A stretch of DNA of 64,000 nt, taken from contig WOGZ01000079.1 of assembly GCA_009733775.1 (NCBI GenBank), positions 1 to 64,000 on the forward strand, read 5' to 3'. The DNA is from Alectoria sarmentosa. Its lineage: Eukaryota > Ascomycota > Lecanoromycetes > Lecanorales > Parmeliaceae. Below, piece after piece: positions 36,215 to 48,400 of the stretch; position 1 is the stretch's first letter; the number at the start of each line of letters is the position of its first letter. Made by a program: the position numbers and the translations under genes. Under the pieces are notes generated by a model that did not search any database, was not told the origin of the DNA, and saw only the letters and a program-made list of their open reading frames with translations.

Positions 36215-36990
36215 AAATCTTTTTCATAAATTTATTATTATAATTAAAAAAGAACGTAACGATTAATTTATTTTCAAATTAGAAAATATTAAAAGCAAAA
36301 ACGTTAAAATTATCGAGCGAACCTTTATAATCGAGAAATTGAAAATGATTTGATTAAAAACATAAATGAAAAATCGAGGTTATCGCTGAGTTTTTTGAAT
36401 CTTTTAATCGATAATGATAATTTTATACCTCATTCTCGATCGATTTTTCGACACATTTTATTATTATTATGATAAAATGCGAAGTCGATTAAAGATCGCT
36501 TTAATTTTCAAAAAATTCGTCAAAATTCGAAATTTTAAGAAATTTCTCAAGGATTTTCTTAAGAATTTCTTTAAAAAATTTCTTAAATTTTTCAAGGTTT
36601 TGTTTTATAAAATCGTCGTTTTTTCGTTAAAGACGAATTAACTTATTTATAAACGAAAGTCTTTTAATAAAATGTTGAATTTCGTTATAATCGAAATCTT
36701 AAATTAAATTCGAAATTTATTTTCAAAGAAAATCGACGTTTGAAATTATTTTTTGATTATTATTATATTAATTATAATCGAGACAATTTAAATAATCGTG
36801 CATTTTAAAATAATGAATATGATTCTATTTGAGAATATTTGAAATATTCTTCGAAATGAAGAATCAAAAATCTTCGCTTTGAAAACGTTATAATCTTTGA
36901 TTTCAATAAACAAATAACGACGTTTTTCGTTTATTGTTTTAAATATATCGTCGAATTAAAAGAGAATAATTTAATTTTTCGAATGCTTTT
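36215..36990 (+). mobile_element. G3 segment 2 of 3 (gag)
   Basis: Continues the sequence broken at 28923. A 75-codon open piece (36414-36641) is Lys/Phe-rich with repeated KKFLKDFLKNFFKKFLKFF, followed by Asn/Tyr-rich gag-like sequence. It ends at the copia X insertion with flank CTTTT. Confidence 0.55.
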
Positions 36991-37125
36991 TGTTGAAATT
37001 CGGGTCACGCGACGTCAAGCCTTGGCGGTCACGTGCGCACATTAGTGCGCTCGTACATAAATCGCTCTTTTTTTCGTAATACTCTTAAAATAATACAATT
37101 AAGTGTTTTATTTTATATTTTGATA
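36991..37125 (+). repeat. Copia X 5' LTR (135 bp)
   Basis: Starts TGTTGAAATTCGGGTCAC, ends TTTTGATA (CA changed to TA). The outer flank CTTTT is repeated after 52199. Contains TACATAAATCGC and GTAATACTCTTAAA blocks shared by all five copies. Confidence 0.95.
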
Positions 37126-37160
37126 AATTATAAGCTTGAGCTTTGCATCGGCATTATTAT
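37126..37160 (+). promoter_or_regulatory. Candidate copia primer-binding site (half-tRNA type)
   Basis: ATTATAAGCTTGAGC here, ATTATAAACCCGA after 38008 and ATTATGAATTCGGAC after 57391 align to a consensus near ATTATGAGCTCGG. Its complement contains CTCATAAT, i.e. an anticodon-loop-like CAT, so priming by an internal half of initiator tRNA-Met, as known for copia elements, is plausible. Inference only. Confidence 0.4.
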
Positions 37161-37873
37161 AATATGATTTATTTATTATTTATTATGATTGGGGTTATTT
37201 TTAGATATTTTATGTTTATCGCAATGAAAATATTAGTTATAAAAGTCGTTATATTTATACATCGTAATTTTTTTAATGTGAATAATACTCATTATAAATA
37301 AGTTGATTATTAAATCGAAACGATTATGATTCGCTTTTAATGAGAGCGCAAAAAATAAAGCGAAAAAAGCAATATTGAAAATTGACGATATTTAAAACGC
37401 TTTTTTTGATAATCAATAACGTTTTTTTAAGAATTACGAACGCGTTTGAAAATCAATATCGCTTTTTTAAACGTTAAAACATTATCAATATTCGCGTTAT
37501 TTTCATTAATAATTCGTATCGCTTTCGCTTTCATTTGAGATAAAATAAAATAATTAAAGCGATTCGAGACATATCGTAATTAATCGTGATATGTTAATGT
37601 TGCTTTGCGATTGTGATCACGTGATTATTAAGTTTTTGAAACATTGTTAATTTTCTTGCGTGGGACACGTTAAAATGATAAACGATATGTTTTTATTTTA
37701 TAGGTCGCTTCATTTAAAACTCGATAACGATAATCATATTTGATGATTCAATTACGAAATATTCGCAATGAAGATTAAAAAATCAAAGATAAAAACAAAG
37801 ATTAATAATTAATTAAAGAGAAATCACCTTTTATTTCGCGTGTTTAATATATTAAAGCGTAAAGAGAAAAAAC

Positions 37874-38008
37874 TGTTGAAATTCGGATCACGTGACGCCA
37901 AGCCTTGGCGGTCACGTGCGCACATTAATGCGCCCATACATAAATCGCTCTTTTTTCCGTAATACTCTTAAAATAATACAATTAAGTGTTTTACTCCATA
38001 TTATAACA
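37874..38008 (+). repeat. Copia Y 5' LTR (135 bp)
   Basis: TGTTGAAATTCGGATCAC...TATTATAACA. This is the copy that best preserves the long palindrome at 37889-37918. Confidence 0.95.
37889..37918. repeat. CACGTG-ended palindrome in copia LTR
   Basis: CACGTGACGCCAAG is followed immediately by CTTGGCG, an extra G, and TCACGTG. The result is a near-perfect 14-bp inverted repeat with no loop and an E-box-like CACGTG at each end. It is partly mutated in the X 5' LTR and at 45370 and 52080, and truncated in the LTR at 57282. Confidence 0.85.
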
Positions 38009-38650
38009 GATTATAAACCCGAATTTTATATCGACATTGTTATAACATAACCTATTTATTATTCATTATAACTGAGGTTATTTTTAAACATTTTTATATT
38101 TATCGCAATGAAAATATTAATTATAAAAGTCGTTGCATTTATATATCGCAATCTTTTTAATGTGAATAATGTTCGTTATAAGCAAAATGATTATTAAATC
38201 GAAACGATTATAATTCGCTCGCAACGAAAACGTAAAAAATAAAACGAAAAAAACAACGTTGAAAATTAACGATATTTAAAACGCTTCTTTTGATAATCAA
38301 TAACGCTTTTTCAAAAGTTATAAACGTTTTTAAAAATCAACATCGCTCCTTCGAGCGTTGAAACGTTATTAATATTCGATCATTTTCGTCAATACTCGCA
38401 TCGTTCCCGCTTTCGTTCAAAACAAAATAAAACGATTTAAAACATATCGCAAATAATCGTGATATATCGAAATTATTAAAAGTTATTATGCGATCATAAT
38501 CACGTGATCGTTAAGTTTTTAAAACATGTTAACTTTTCTGCGTAAGATATATTAAAAATGATAAACGATATATTTTCGTTTTGCAAATCGCTTTATTCAA
38601 AACTCGATAACGATAATTATATTTAACGATTTAATTGCGAAATATTCGCA

Positions 38651-40470
38651 ATGAAAATCAAAAAATCAAAAACAAAAACAAAAATTAACAATCAATTAAA
38701 AAAAAATCACTTTTTATTTCGCGTATTTAACATATTAAAATCAAAGCGTAAAGAAAAAAAATCTTTTATTTCGAAAATCAAAAAAGAAAAAGCTTTTATT
38801 ATAAAACGATTTAATAATAATAATATTACATTCGAGCGTTTTAAGCGAGCGAAACGAGATTATTAATTTTATTCTCGATTTCGAAGCTTTATTATTTTTC
38901 TTTCAAAATCTTTTAATCATTAAAACGATTAATATGATTCGAATAACGTATTTTTTACGAGTTCGTTACGATTTATAAAATTAAATAATTTCTTTTTAAA
39001 ACAACATCTTTATGTCTTTATATTTTCTTTAAAATTCATCAAATCTATCGCCTTTTTAAATATCGTCGAATATTTTTTCGATTATGAAATAAAGATTTTT
39101 TATAAACGAAAGTTCAAATTATATCGAATCAATTTTAAAGTTTAACGAGATTTTTTTCATATTCTCGAAATTTTATAAACTTTTGAACATTTTTTGAATA
39201 ACGATAACGATAACGATAACGATAACGATTTTATTTCAAGCTTCTGCGCTGATTTCATCTTTATCTCGAAATAATTAACTCTCGAATCATTATCAAAATT
39301 TATTATTAATAAAAAGCTTTTCGACTTCAAAGCGCGTCTTATTTTTTCGACATTATTTATTTTAATCATTTTTAAAAGTTTTATTACGCAGATTTCATCA
39401 TTTTTAAATCTTATTTTATTATAAATCATTTTTTTGAATATAAATATAAACGTAAATTTAAATTTAAGTTCAAATTTAAACTTTAAAAACTTTTAAGTTC
39501 TAAAATTCAAATCAACTCTCTTTAATATTATATTCGAACATTTTAAAATTAAACTTTCGATCTTTTTAAATCAATTTAAAAAAATTAAAATGTTTATAAA
39601 AATTATTAATCATATCAAATGAAAACGTCAAATGTAAGACTTTTTAAATCTAATTGAATTATAATATTAAATCGAAATCGATATGATCATATTTATCGAA
39701 AGTTTTATCATTGAGATAAAAGACGTTTCGAATAATCGTTCAATCATCGAAATAAAATTTATTATTATTAAAGTAAACGTTTCAATTTAAATCGAAACGT
39801 ACAATAAAATTTATATAATAATGAAAATTCGCTGCGAAAACAACCCTCGAAATAAAATCGAATATTATATTAATGTTTTTAATATTTAAGAAAGTTCGAA
39901 AAATATAAATCTCGAGGTTTTAATATTTTCAACTCTATTATTTTTAAATTAAAATCTTTCATTTTGATCGTTTGCGAAAATAAGTCGTAAAAATATATTA
40001 ATATTTTTATAAACGTTATTCGAAAATTCAAAAATAAACTCGATCGAGCGGTTTTTTTTTTCGATGAAAATTAAAAGATTTATTATTTTTATAAAGGGTT
40101 GAATTCGCAATACAATGCGTATCGCGAGAATTATATTCAAATTTATGACGTTTATAATGAAAATCGTGAGATTAAATAAACGTTAAATTATATCATAACT
40201 CGATTTCTCAACATCATCATTAATTTATTCGATTTCATTTCGAAAACGCATGCGCTCATCATTATTATTAACGACTCTTTTAAACATATTTAACAATTCA
40301 TGTTTACTTTTATTATCATTGAAAATGTTATTAAACATCACATTCAAATGAGCGCGAATTCAAACAATTCTCGCATTTATATTTAAATTTGCAAATATTA
40401 TACTCATTGCAAAAAGAATTGATATAACATTAACGAATACGATTCACATAATAAGCGTTTAAATGAAAAC
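38651..40470 (+). pseudogene. Copia Y gag remnant with zinc knuckle
   Basis: Starts at ATG 38651 with a Lys-rich N-terminus (MKIKKSKTKTKINNQLKK). It passes an Asn-Asp repeat encoded at 39198-39227 and ends in a knuckle at 40399-40440 with spacing C-x2-C-x4-H-x4-C, where the first Cys, the His and the last Cys read Tyr. The X copy at 47139-47180 keeps the three Cys codons and has lost only the His, which supports the motif. RD/NHNN-rich sequence follows the knuckle. Confidence 0.75.
39198..39227 (+). repeat. (ATAACG)5 hexanucleotide repeat in copia gag
   Basis: Five tandem hexamers encode an alternating Asn-Asp run in the gag frame. The X copy at about 45932-45960 has a mixed AGC/AAC version (Ser/Asn-Asp), so the tract was probably Ser/Asn-Asp originally. 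Confidence 0.8.
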
Positions 40471-40899
40471 GATACAAATTAAAAAAATCGCGAAAGTCGC
40501 GATAATCGTGATAATCGTGATAATCGTAATCATAATAATCATGAAAAACGTAATCGAAAAAAAGAAAATTTCGAATTCAAATTAATTGAAAAATTAAAAA
40601 AACAATTTAATAATGTTAACGCAATTGTGACGATTATTCAATCAAAAATCGCTCATTGCTTTATCGCTCATATTACTTTTATTATTTTTATCGTTTTTAA
40701 AACGACTTTCGAACTTATCGCAAGCTCTGACGCCTTAAATAAAAAGATTTATAAAATTATTAAATTTAAAATTGTCGATAAAACGTAAATTATTGTTTTA
40801 TTTATTATAATAACAATATCTTCTCTTTAATTTCGAAATTATGCATACATTTAACATATAATTTACATCTTTTCGATTTTCAAAACCTTTAAGTCTTTT

Positions 40900-41000
40900 T
40901 AATCTTCACGCTTTATAAATGATTTTATTAATAATTATATAATTATCGATTTCGAAAACATCGAACTTAAATGCAAAATGAATAATGTTAAACGCATTTT
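40900..41000 (+). pseudogene. Copia Y protease remnant
   Basis: Reads NNYIIIDFENIELKCKM. The copia protease signature is IIDSGTTEHVC, so the D-S-G active site has become D-F-E (Asp codon at 40948-40950). Confidence 0.6.
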
Positions 41001-43084
41001 AATTTTTCGAAACGTTTAATTCGTATTTAATTGCGATTTTAATTTCATTTTTGAAAAACAATTAAAAAAATAAGAATTTTTTTTGATTTTTATTTTTGAC
41101 GATATTATCGTCGAAAAATAACGTTTTTTTTAAACGTATTTAAAATCGTTTATATGCATTCGATATTTAAAGAAAAACTTTTTTAATTTTAACAATCGTT
41201 AATAAAGAGATTTTCGTTTATGATGAATTTTTAATTGAGTTTATCTCTGATAATTAAAAATCTCAATCTTTATCGAAATCTTAAATCGATAAAATAATCT
41301 TTCGCATATGACACGCACATTACGATTATTTGAACATTTAAAACCTCAAAAAATTAATCAAAATATACATTAAAATGAATCTTTTCATTTCATTTTTCGA
41401 CGATGTTTGCGAATTATGCTTTATAATTAATATAAAAATGAAATCATATAAACGATACATTATTTTTAAAAAATGATAAAATGATTTAATTTATAACGAT
41501 TTTTAAGATTTATTCGATATCTCTTGAAATGATTTTGAATAAATAATTATCTTTTTTAATAATAAAATCTTTCGATTTGACGTTTATTTATTATTTAATA
41601 AATTTGATTTAATAATTTTTATCGCGTTTAAAATGTTTTTTAATAATTTAAAATATAACGATAATAAATATACTCGTTTTCGCATTAATTGCGATATTGA
41701 ATTCGATAATTATTAAATGAAAATCTTTTGATTATTTAAAGATATAATTTGAAAAGACATTATATCTGATAATTTTTAAATGAATAATAAATTTGAATAT
41801 TTAAATGTTATTATTTAACGCAAAACAAGCGTTATATTTAAAAAAAAAAAAAAATTTCAAAAATATTAAATAAAATTCGTTCGAGCGATTAATATTTTTC
41901 GCAATATTCAATTCGTTATCGATTATGATATTATTTTATTCGAAATTAATATCGAATTTTTTTTTAATATATTTCATTTACGCATTATCGATTAAATTAA
42001 TTATTATTAAATTGTTATTCGCAATATTAATTGAAAAAAATATCAAAATCGCGTCGTCAAAAAGCGTCTTTTAAATTATTAAAATAAAAATTATCACATG
42101 TTTTTAAATAACGATAAAATAATTATTATTTTCAATGTTAATTAAATTAATAATGTTTTTTTTAAATTCATTTCTTTCGAGTTGAATATCGTTATCATCA
42201 AAAAACAAATTAATATTTATCGTAATAAACGTAAACTCGCTGAGAACATCGAGCATTAAAATTATTTATCTTTCTTTTTATTTATAATTTCAAAAAAAAA
42301 GCGTTAAAAAAAATATGCAATTATCGAAAAAAAGGTTAATGATTTATTTAATTTCATCTCAATTTTAAAAAGAATTTCGTTAAAATCATAATTATCTTAA
42401 GCGTATCTAATTTGAAGTTTATAATAAAATAATCGTTTGATACGCTCAACGATAATATTGCAACTTTTTCATTTTTATTTATATCGACGATTAAATTTAT
42501 CATTCGTTTCATAATTAATAAAATTTTCGAATTTATTTTCATTATAAAATCGTTCGAAATCACGAAATTATATCGAAATTTCATTTCGAATTCTTTCATT
42601 TTATTAATAAAAGTCGTTTTCATTAAATCTTATAAATCTCGAAATTTTAAAAAAATTATAACGAATTTTTATCGTAAAATGCATTAATAAATAATCATAC
42701 AAAACGAAATCGATTTTCTTATCATTAATAACATTTGAATCTTAATGAATTTATTTTCGAATGCGCGTGTTTTGAGAAACAAATGAATTTATAAAATCAA
42801 AAAAAACTTTATCAACGAGATCGTATAACATAAAGCTCGTTAAATGATTCATGATTTCGAATAATAAAAAGAAATCGATTTCAACGAAATTTTCGTCTCG
42901 ATAATCAAATTTATAAATTATAAAATTATTTTCGTTTTTACGATAACTTTGAATTGAAAATTTGAACAAATAAACGTCAAAATCATTTTTTAATATGACG
43001 ATATTAAAGAAACAATTTATATGATATAATTTATGAGATTTAAAATTAAAAATAAAGAAAATAAGATTTGCAAACTTATAAAGA

Positions 43085-43420
43085 CGTTATATGATTTAAA
43101 ATAATCTTTTAAAATATAATATAATATTTTCATTATATATTTTAAAAAATTGAGCTTCGAATTTATCGTTATTGATTTTTCGATATTTATTAATAATATT
43201 ATCATCGTTATTATTTATATAAACGACATTTTGTTTATAAATTTCGATAAAATCGATATTTAAACGATTAAAAATAAACTTTATAAAAAGTTTAAAATGA
43301 TTAATTTAAATTTATATATTTATTATCTCGATATAATAATCGTAAAAAATCATATTAATCGCATCTTACGTCTTAAATAAACGATTTATATCGAAAAGTT
43401 TTTTATCGATTATAACATAA
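43085..43420 (+). pseudogene. Copia Y reverse transcriptase remnant
   Basis: Reads LYDLKQSF (family LYGLKQSPR), FEFIVIDFSIFINN, VIIYINDILFINFDKIDI, then KNKLYKKFKMINLN-YIYYLDI. These are the Ty1/copia RT motifs in order. The YVDD box at 43216-43227 is YIND. Confidence 0.88.
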
Positions 43421-43479
43421 TTGAATTCGCGATCATTTCAATTCTCATTATTAATAATAAGTTTTATGTCGTCGAAAAT

Positions 43480-44170
43480 AATTTCGTGATTATTGAAAAA
43501 TCTCATTACGTTTATCAATTTATCGTTGATTTTTTCATATATGCGATGTTAAATACGCGTTCGAATATCATCTTCGCAATTTTAATGATTTCTTAATATG
43601 ATTTGAATTTTGATATCTCTCATTAAAGCGCAATTAAGCGCATTTTTCGATATTTCAATCATATAAAAAATTAATAATTTATGTTTCGAGGCGACCTTAA
43701 ATCTTTCGCAAATTATATCGACGTTAATTAAACAAATAATCAAAACACTCGACATTTCATTTTTAAATATATTTTTAATATAAACAATGCGACAATTAAT
43801 TAATCTTTTAAACGATAATTTATAATAACGTTTTCAATTTATGAGATTGAATATATTAATTAAATTTAAATTATCAAAAAAACGATTTGATTGCGCGAAT
43901 TTTTTAATTAATTTAATTTAAACGTTAAATATTTTTAAATAATGATGATTTATTGCGATAATCAAAACGTTATAACGTTAATTAAAAATTCTTAATTTTA
44001 TATTCATATCAAACATATTAACATTTAACATCATTATATATAAAAATAAGTTATCGTCGAGAATGTCGCTTTAGAATATGTTTCTATCGATTAACAAATA
44101 ATTAATAATTTTATTAAGACTCTCTTCAAGAATAAGTTCGAGAAATTTCGTTAATTAATCAGATTGAAAT
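43480..44170 (+). pseudogene. Copia Y RNase H remnant
   Basis: Reads YAMLNTRSNIIFAI, SAIKRIFRYF, DVN*TNNQNTRHF (family DADWAGDxxTRRS), REFFNQFNL, IYCDNQNVI, HIKHINIQHHYI and IINNFIKTLFKNKFEKFR (family ADGLTKxLxKxKFxxFR). This covers the complete copia RNase H order to the end of pol at about 44160. Confidence 0.88.
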
Positions 44171-44174
44171 ATCA

Positions 44175-45352
44175 TTTATAAATAATTTTTTGCGTTAATT
44201 TTAGGAAAGTCGTTATTATAACTTTAAGAAAGTTGTTATTATAATTTTAGTGAAATTATCATTATAATTTAAATGAAGTAATTATTATTTAGTTTTAAAA
44301 GAGCAATCATTATTCGTGAAATCAATTCAATATCATTATTCAATAATTTTAAAGAAGCGATTTCATTGATTTTCACACTTCGAATAATCGATCAAATTTA
44401 TTCGTAGAATCTCAATTATCAATCTTAACGTTTTTTACGAACAAATTCTTATTTATTAAAACTCAATTTGAAGTTGATTTGTCGTTATTATATTTATAAT
44501 CATAAACTTTATAAACATTTATTTAAAAAACTTATATTTACGTGCGATTCAAATTTGGGAATTGTATCGTTATCAAAAAGGTCGCTGTCATCAAAATTGC
44601 TTAATTATTTACGAAATTCTTTAGCAACATAACTTTCAAATGCTTTTAAGCGTCATCACAGTTATCATATTTATGCTTTTAAACGTTATTATCGTTATCA
44701 TTATCATTATCAACATCGTCGCAATATATCGATCGCAATTTATATATATTCTATCAATCATTATTGCCAAACATCAATGCTTTAAAACGATTCATAAATC
44801 TTACGACCGATCGCATGCATGCATATATAATTCGAAACATTTCGTTCAATCGAAAAATTTACTTTCACATATATTTATCGATTATATATTGCTCGATTTT
44901 TGATGTGCATCAGATGAACTGAAAATAAATTTATCAAAAAACGGTTTTTCGTCAAAAAGTGGAATTTTTTCTATGTGACATCGTGACGAATATGTTTAAA
45001 AGGATATAATCGTTTTCAGATTTCGACTTTTTTTCGTATTTTCATTGTTTTTATTCGGTTTTAAACATCGCGAGTTTCGAATCTCGTATTTTGAAATTTG
45101 AATGTTTTAAAAGATATAAAAAGTGATAAAAAAATATAAAATGTTTTCACGTTTACAATTCGACGTTACGATTCACTTTTATTATTTGATGTTAATTTTC
45201 ACGATTATAATTCAACGTTACGATTCATTTTTGTTATTCGACATTAATTTTCACAATTACAATTCGATATACGATTCACTTTTATTATTCGACGTTGATT
45301 TTCACTTTTATAATTCGAAATTTAAATTTAAAAAGATTCGAACAAAGAGGAA
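44175..45352 (+). other. Copia Y 3' non-coding region
   Basis: About 1.2 kb between pol and the 3' LTR, shared with X (about 50930-52064) and with C (about 63140-64000). The GGTTTTTCGTCAAAAAGT block is identical in Y (44943) and C. It ends with a polypurine-like AAAGAGGAA just before the LTR. Confidence 0.75.
45144..45320 (+). repeat. 52-bp tandem repeat, 3.4 copies, in copia 3' region
   Basis: Units at 45144-45195, 45196-45247 and 45248-45298 plus a partial to 45320. Each begins TTTTCAC and contains AATTC-A-TTACGATTCA. The same array is present in X at 51854 to about 52030. Confidence 0.85.
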
Positions 45353-45487
45353 TGTTGAAATTCGAATCACATAACGTTAAGTCTTAATGATCACGTGCGC
45401 ACATTAATGCGTTCGTATATAAATCGCTTTTTTTTTCATAATACTCTTAGAGTAATATAATTAAGTGTTTTATTTCATATTATAACA
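45353..45487 (+). repeat. Copia Y 3' LTR (135 bp)
   Basis: TGTTGAAATTCGAATCAC...TATTATAACA, then the AAAAC duplication and the resumed X gag sequence. Confidence 0.95.
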
Positions 45488-48400
45488 AAAACTCTTTATT
45501 TCGAAGATTAAAAAGGAAAAAGTCTTTATTGTAAAGCGATTTAACGATAATGATGTTACACTCGAGCGTTTTAAACGAGCGAAATGAGATTATTAATTTC
45601 GTTTTTAATTTCGAAACCCTATCGTTTTTCTTTTAAAGAGGTCTTTTGATTATTAAAATGATTAATATAATTCGAATAACGAACTCTTTATAAATTCGTT
45701 ATAATTTATAAAATCAAACGATATTCCTTCAAATTAACATTTTTATGTTTTTATATTTTTTATAAAATTCATTAAATTTATTATTTTTTTAAACATTATC
45801 AAATATTTTTTCGATTGCGACGTTGAAATTCTTTATAAACGAGAATCTAAATTATATTAAATTAATTTCAAAGTTTAAAGAAATTTCTCTTATATTTTCG
45901 AGATTTTGTAAATTTTTAAACATTTTTTAAATAACAGTAGCGATAGCGATAACGATAATAACTTTATTTTAAACTCTTGCGTTAATTTTATCCTTATTTT
46001 AAAATAATTAATTTTCGAATTATTATCAAAGTCTATTATCAACGAAGAGCTTTTCGATTTTAAAGCGCGTTTTATTTCTTCGACGTCGCTTATTTTAATC
46101 ACTTTTAAAAGTCTTATTACGTAAACTTTATCATTTTCAAATTTTATTTTATTATAAATCATTTTTTTGAGCACAAATTCAAATGAAAATTTAAATTTAA
46201 ATTTAAATTTAAATTCAAATTTTAAAAGCTTTTAAATCTTTAAATTCAAATTAATTCTTTTTGATATTATATTTGAACATTTCGAAATTAAGCTTTTGGT
46301 TTTTTTAAATCAATTTGAAAAGATTAAAATGTTTATAAAAATTATTAATCACATCAAATGAAAATGTCAAATGTAAAACTTTTTAAATTTGATTGAATTA
46401 TAACATTAAGTCGAAATCAATATGATTATATTTATCGAAAGTTTTGTTATTAAAATAAAAGACGTTTCGAATAATCGTTTAATCGTCGAAATAAAGCTTA
46501 TTATTATTAAAGTAAACGTCTCAATTTAAATTAAAGCGCATAATAAAATTTACACGATAATGAAAATTCGTTATGAAAATAATTTTCGAGATAAGATCGA
46601 ATATCACATTAATGTTTTTGATATTTGAAAAAAGTTCGAAAAATATAAATTTCGAAATTTTGATATTTTTAACTTTATTATTTTTAAATTAAAATCTTTC
46701 ATTTTGATTATTTGTAAAAATAAATTATAAAAATATATTAATATTTTTATAAACGTTATTCGAAAATTCAAGAATTAATTCGATCGAACGATTATTTTTT
46801 TCGATGAGAATTAAAAGATTTATTATTTTTATAAGAGTTTAAGTTTTTAATATAATGCGTATCGCGAGAATTATAATTAAATTTATAACGTTTATAATGA
46901 AAATCGTGAGATCAAATAAACGTTGAATTATATGATAATTCGATTTTTCAACATCGTTATTAATTTATTTGATTTTACGCATTCGAAAATTTATGCGCTT
47001 ATCGTTATTATGAGCGGTTTTTTTGAGTATATTCAATAATTCGTGTTTGTTTTTATTATCATTAAAGGTGTTATTAAACATCGTATTTAAGCGAGCGCAA
47101 ATTTTAATAATTTTCGCATTTATATTTAAATTTATAAATATTGTATTTATTGTAAAAAGGATTAATACGATATTAACGAATGCGATGTACGTAATAAACT
47201 TTTAAACGAAAACGATATAAATAAAAAAAATCGCGAAGGTTATGATAATCGTGATAATCGTGATGATCATAATCGTAAAAATCGTGAAAAACGTAATCGA
47301 AAAAAAGGAAATTTCGAGTTCAAATTAATTAAAAAGTTAAAAAAATAATTTGATAATGTTGACGCAATTATAACGATTATTTAATTAAAAATCGTTCGTT
47401 GTTTTATCGTTTATATTATTTTTATTGTTTTTATTACTTTTATCGCTTTTAAATCGACTTTTGAATTTATTATACATTTTGATGTTTTAAACAAAAAGGT
47501 TTATAGAATTATTAAATTCAAAGTTGTTAATAAAGCGCAGATTATTGTTTTATTTATTATAATAACAATGTGTTTTTTTTAATTTCGCGATTGTGTTTGC
47601 ATTCAACATATAATTCATATCTTTTCGATTTTTAAAATCTTTAAACCTTTTCAATTTTCACGTTTTGTGAATAATTTTATCGATAATCGTATAATTATCG
47701 ATTTCGAAAATATCGAATTTAAATATAAGATGAATAATGTTAAGCGCATTTTAACTCTTCAAGATATTTGATTCATGTTTAATTATGATTTTATTTTTAT
47801 TTTTAAAAGACAATTAAAAAAACAAATTTTCTTTTGATTTTTGTTTTTGATGACATTATCGTCGAAAAGCAACGTTTCTTTTTTAGACGTATTTAAAATC
47901 GTTTATATGCGCTCGATATTTGAGAAAAAATTCTTTTAATTTTAATAATTGTCAATGAAAAGATTTTCATTTATAATGAATTTTTAATTGAATTTATTCT
48001 TAATAATCAAAAATTTCAATCTTTATCGAAGTTTTAAATTAATAAAGTAACTCTTCGCATATGATACGCACGTTATAATCATTTAAACGTTTAAAATCTC
48101 AAAAAGTTAATTAAAATGTGCGTTGAAATAAATTTTTTTATTTCATCTCTCAACGATGTTTGCGAATCATATTTTATAATTAATATGAAAATAAAATCAT
48201 ATAAACGACACATTATTTTTAAAAAATAATAAAACGATTTAATTTATAACGATTTTTAAGATTTATTCGATGTTTTTTAAAATGATTTTAAATGAATAAT
48301 CATTTTTTTTGACGATAAAACTTTTCGATTTGACGTTTATTTATTATTCAATAAATTTAATTCAATAATTTTTATCGCGTTTAAAATGTTTTTTAATAAT

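Larger units (their letters stand above)
36991..37873 (+). mobile_element. Copia X, segment 1 of 2 (5' LTR, leader, gag start)
   Basis: LTR (36991-37125), leader, and a gag ATG at 37768. It stops about 35 codons into gag, where element Y is inserted. The same order is repeated at 37874 onward because Y is a sibling of the same family. The rest of X is at 45488-52199. Confidence 0.9.
37874..45487 (+). mobile_element. Y: complete Ty1/copia element nested in X
   Basis: Two 135-bp LTRs (37874-38008 and 45353-45487) enclose 7.6 kb. The 5 bp on either side are AAAAC (37869-37873 and 45488-45492), a perfect target-site duplication. The interior reads leader, gag, zinc knuckle, protease, integrase zone, RT and RNase H in copia order on +. 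It is RIP-dead. Confidence 0.94.

Noticed and set aside
39157..39429. Minus-strand frame with SLSLSLSL run
   Set aside because: Reverse reading of the ATAACG repeat, which encodes Asn-Asp in the plus-strand gag.
42354..42969. Minus-strand open frames of 72-89 codons in copia Y (and 49058-49339 in X)
   Set aside because: The plus strand of the same DNA encodes copia pol. Minus-strand openness follows from RIP, which removes Trp/Gln/Arg codons unevenly and creates stops on the coding strand.
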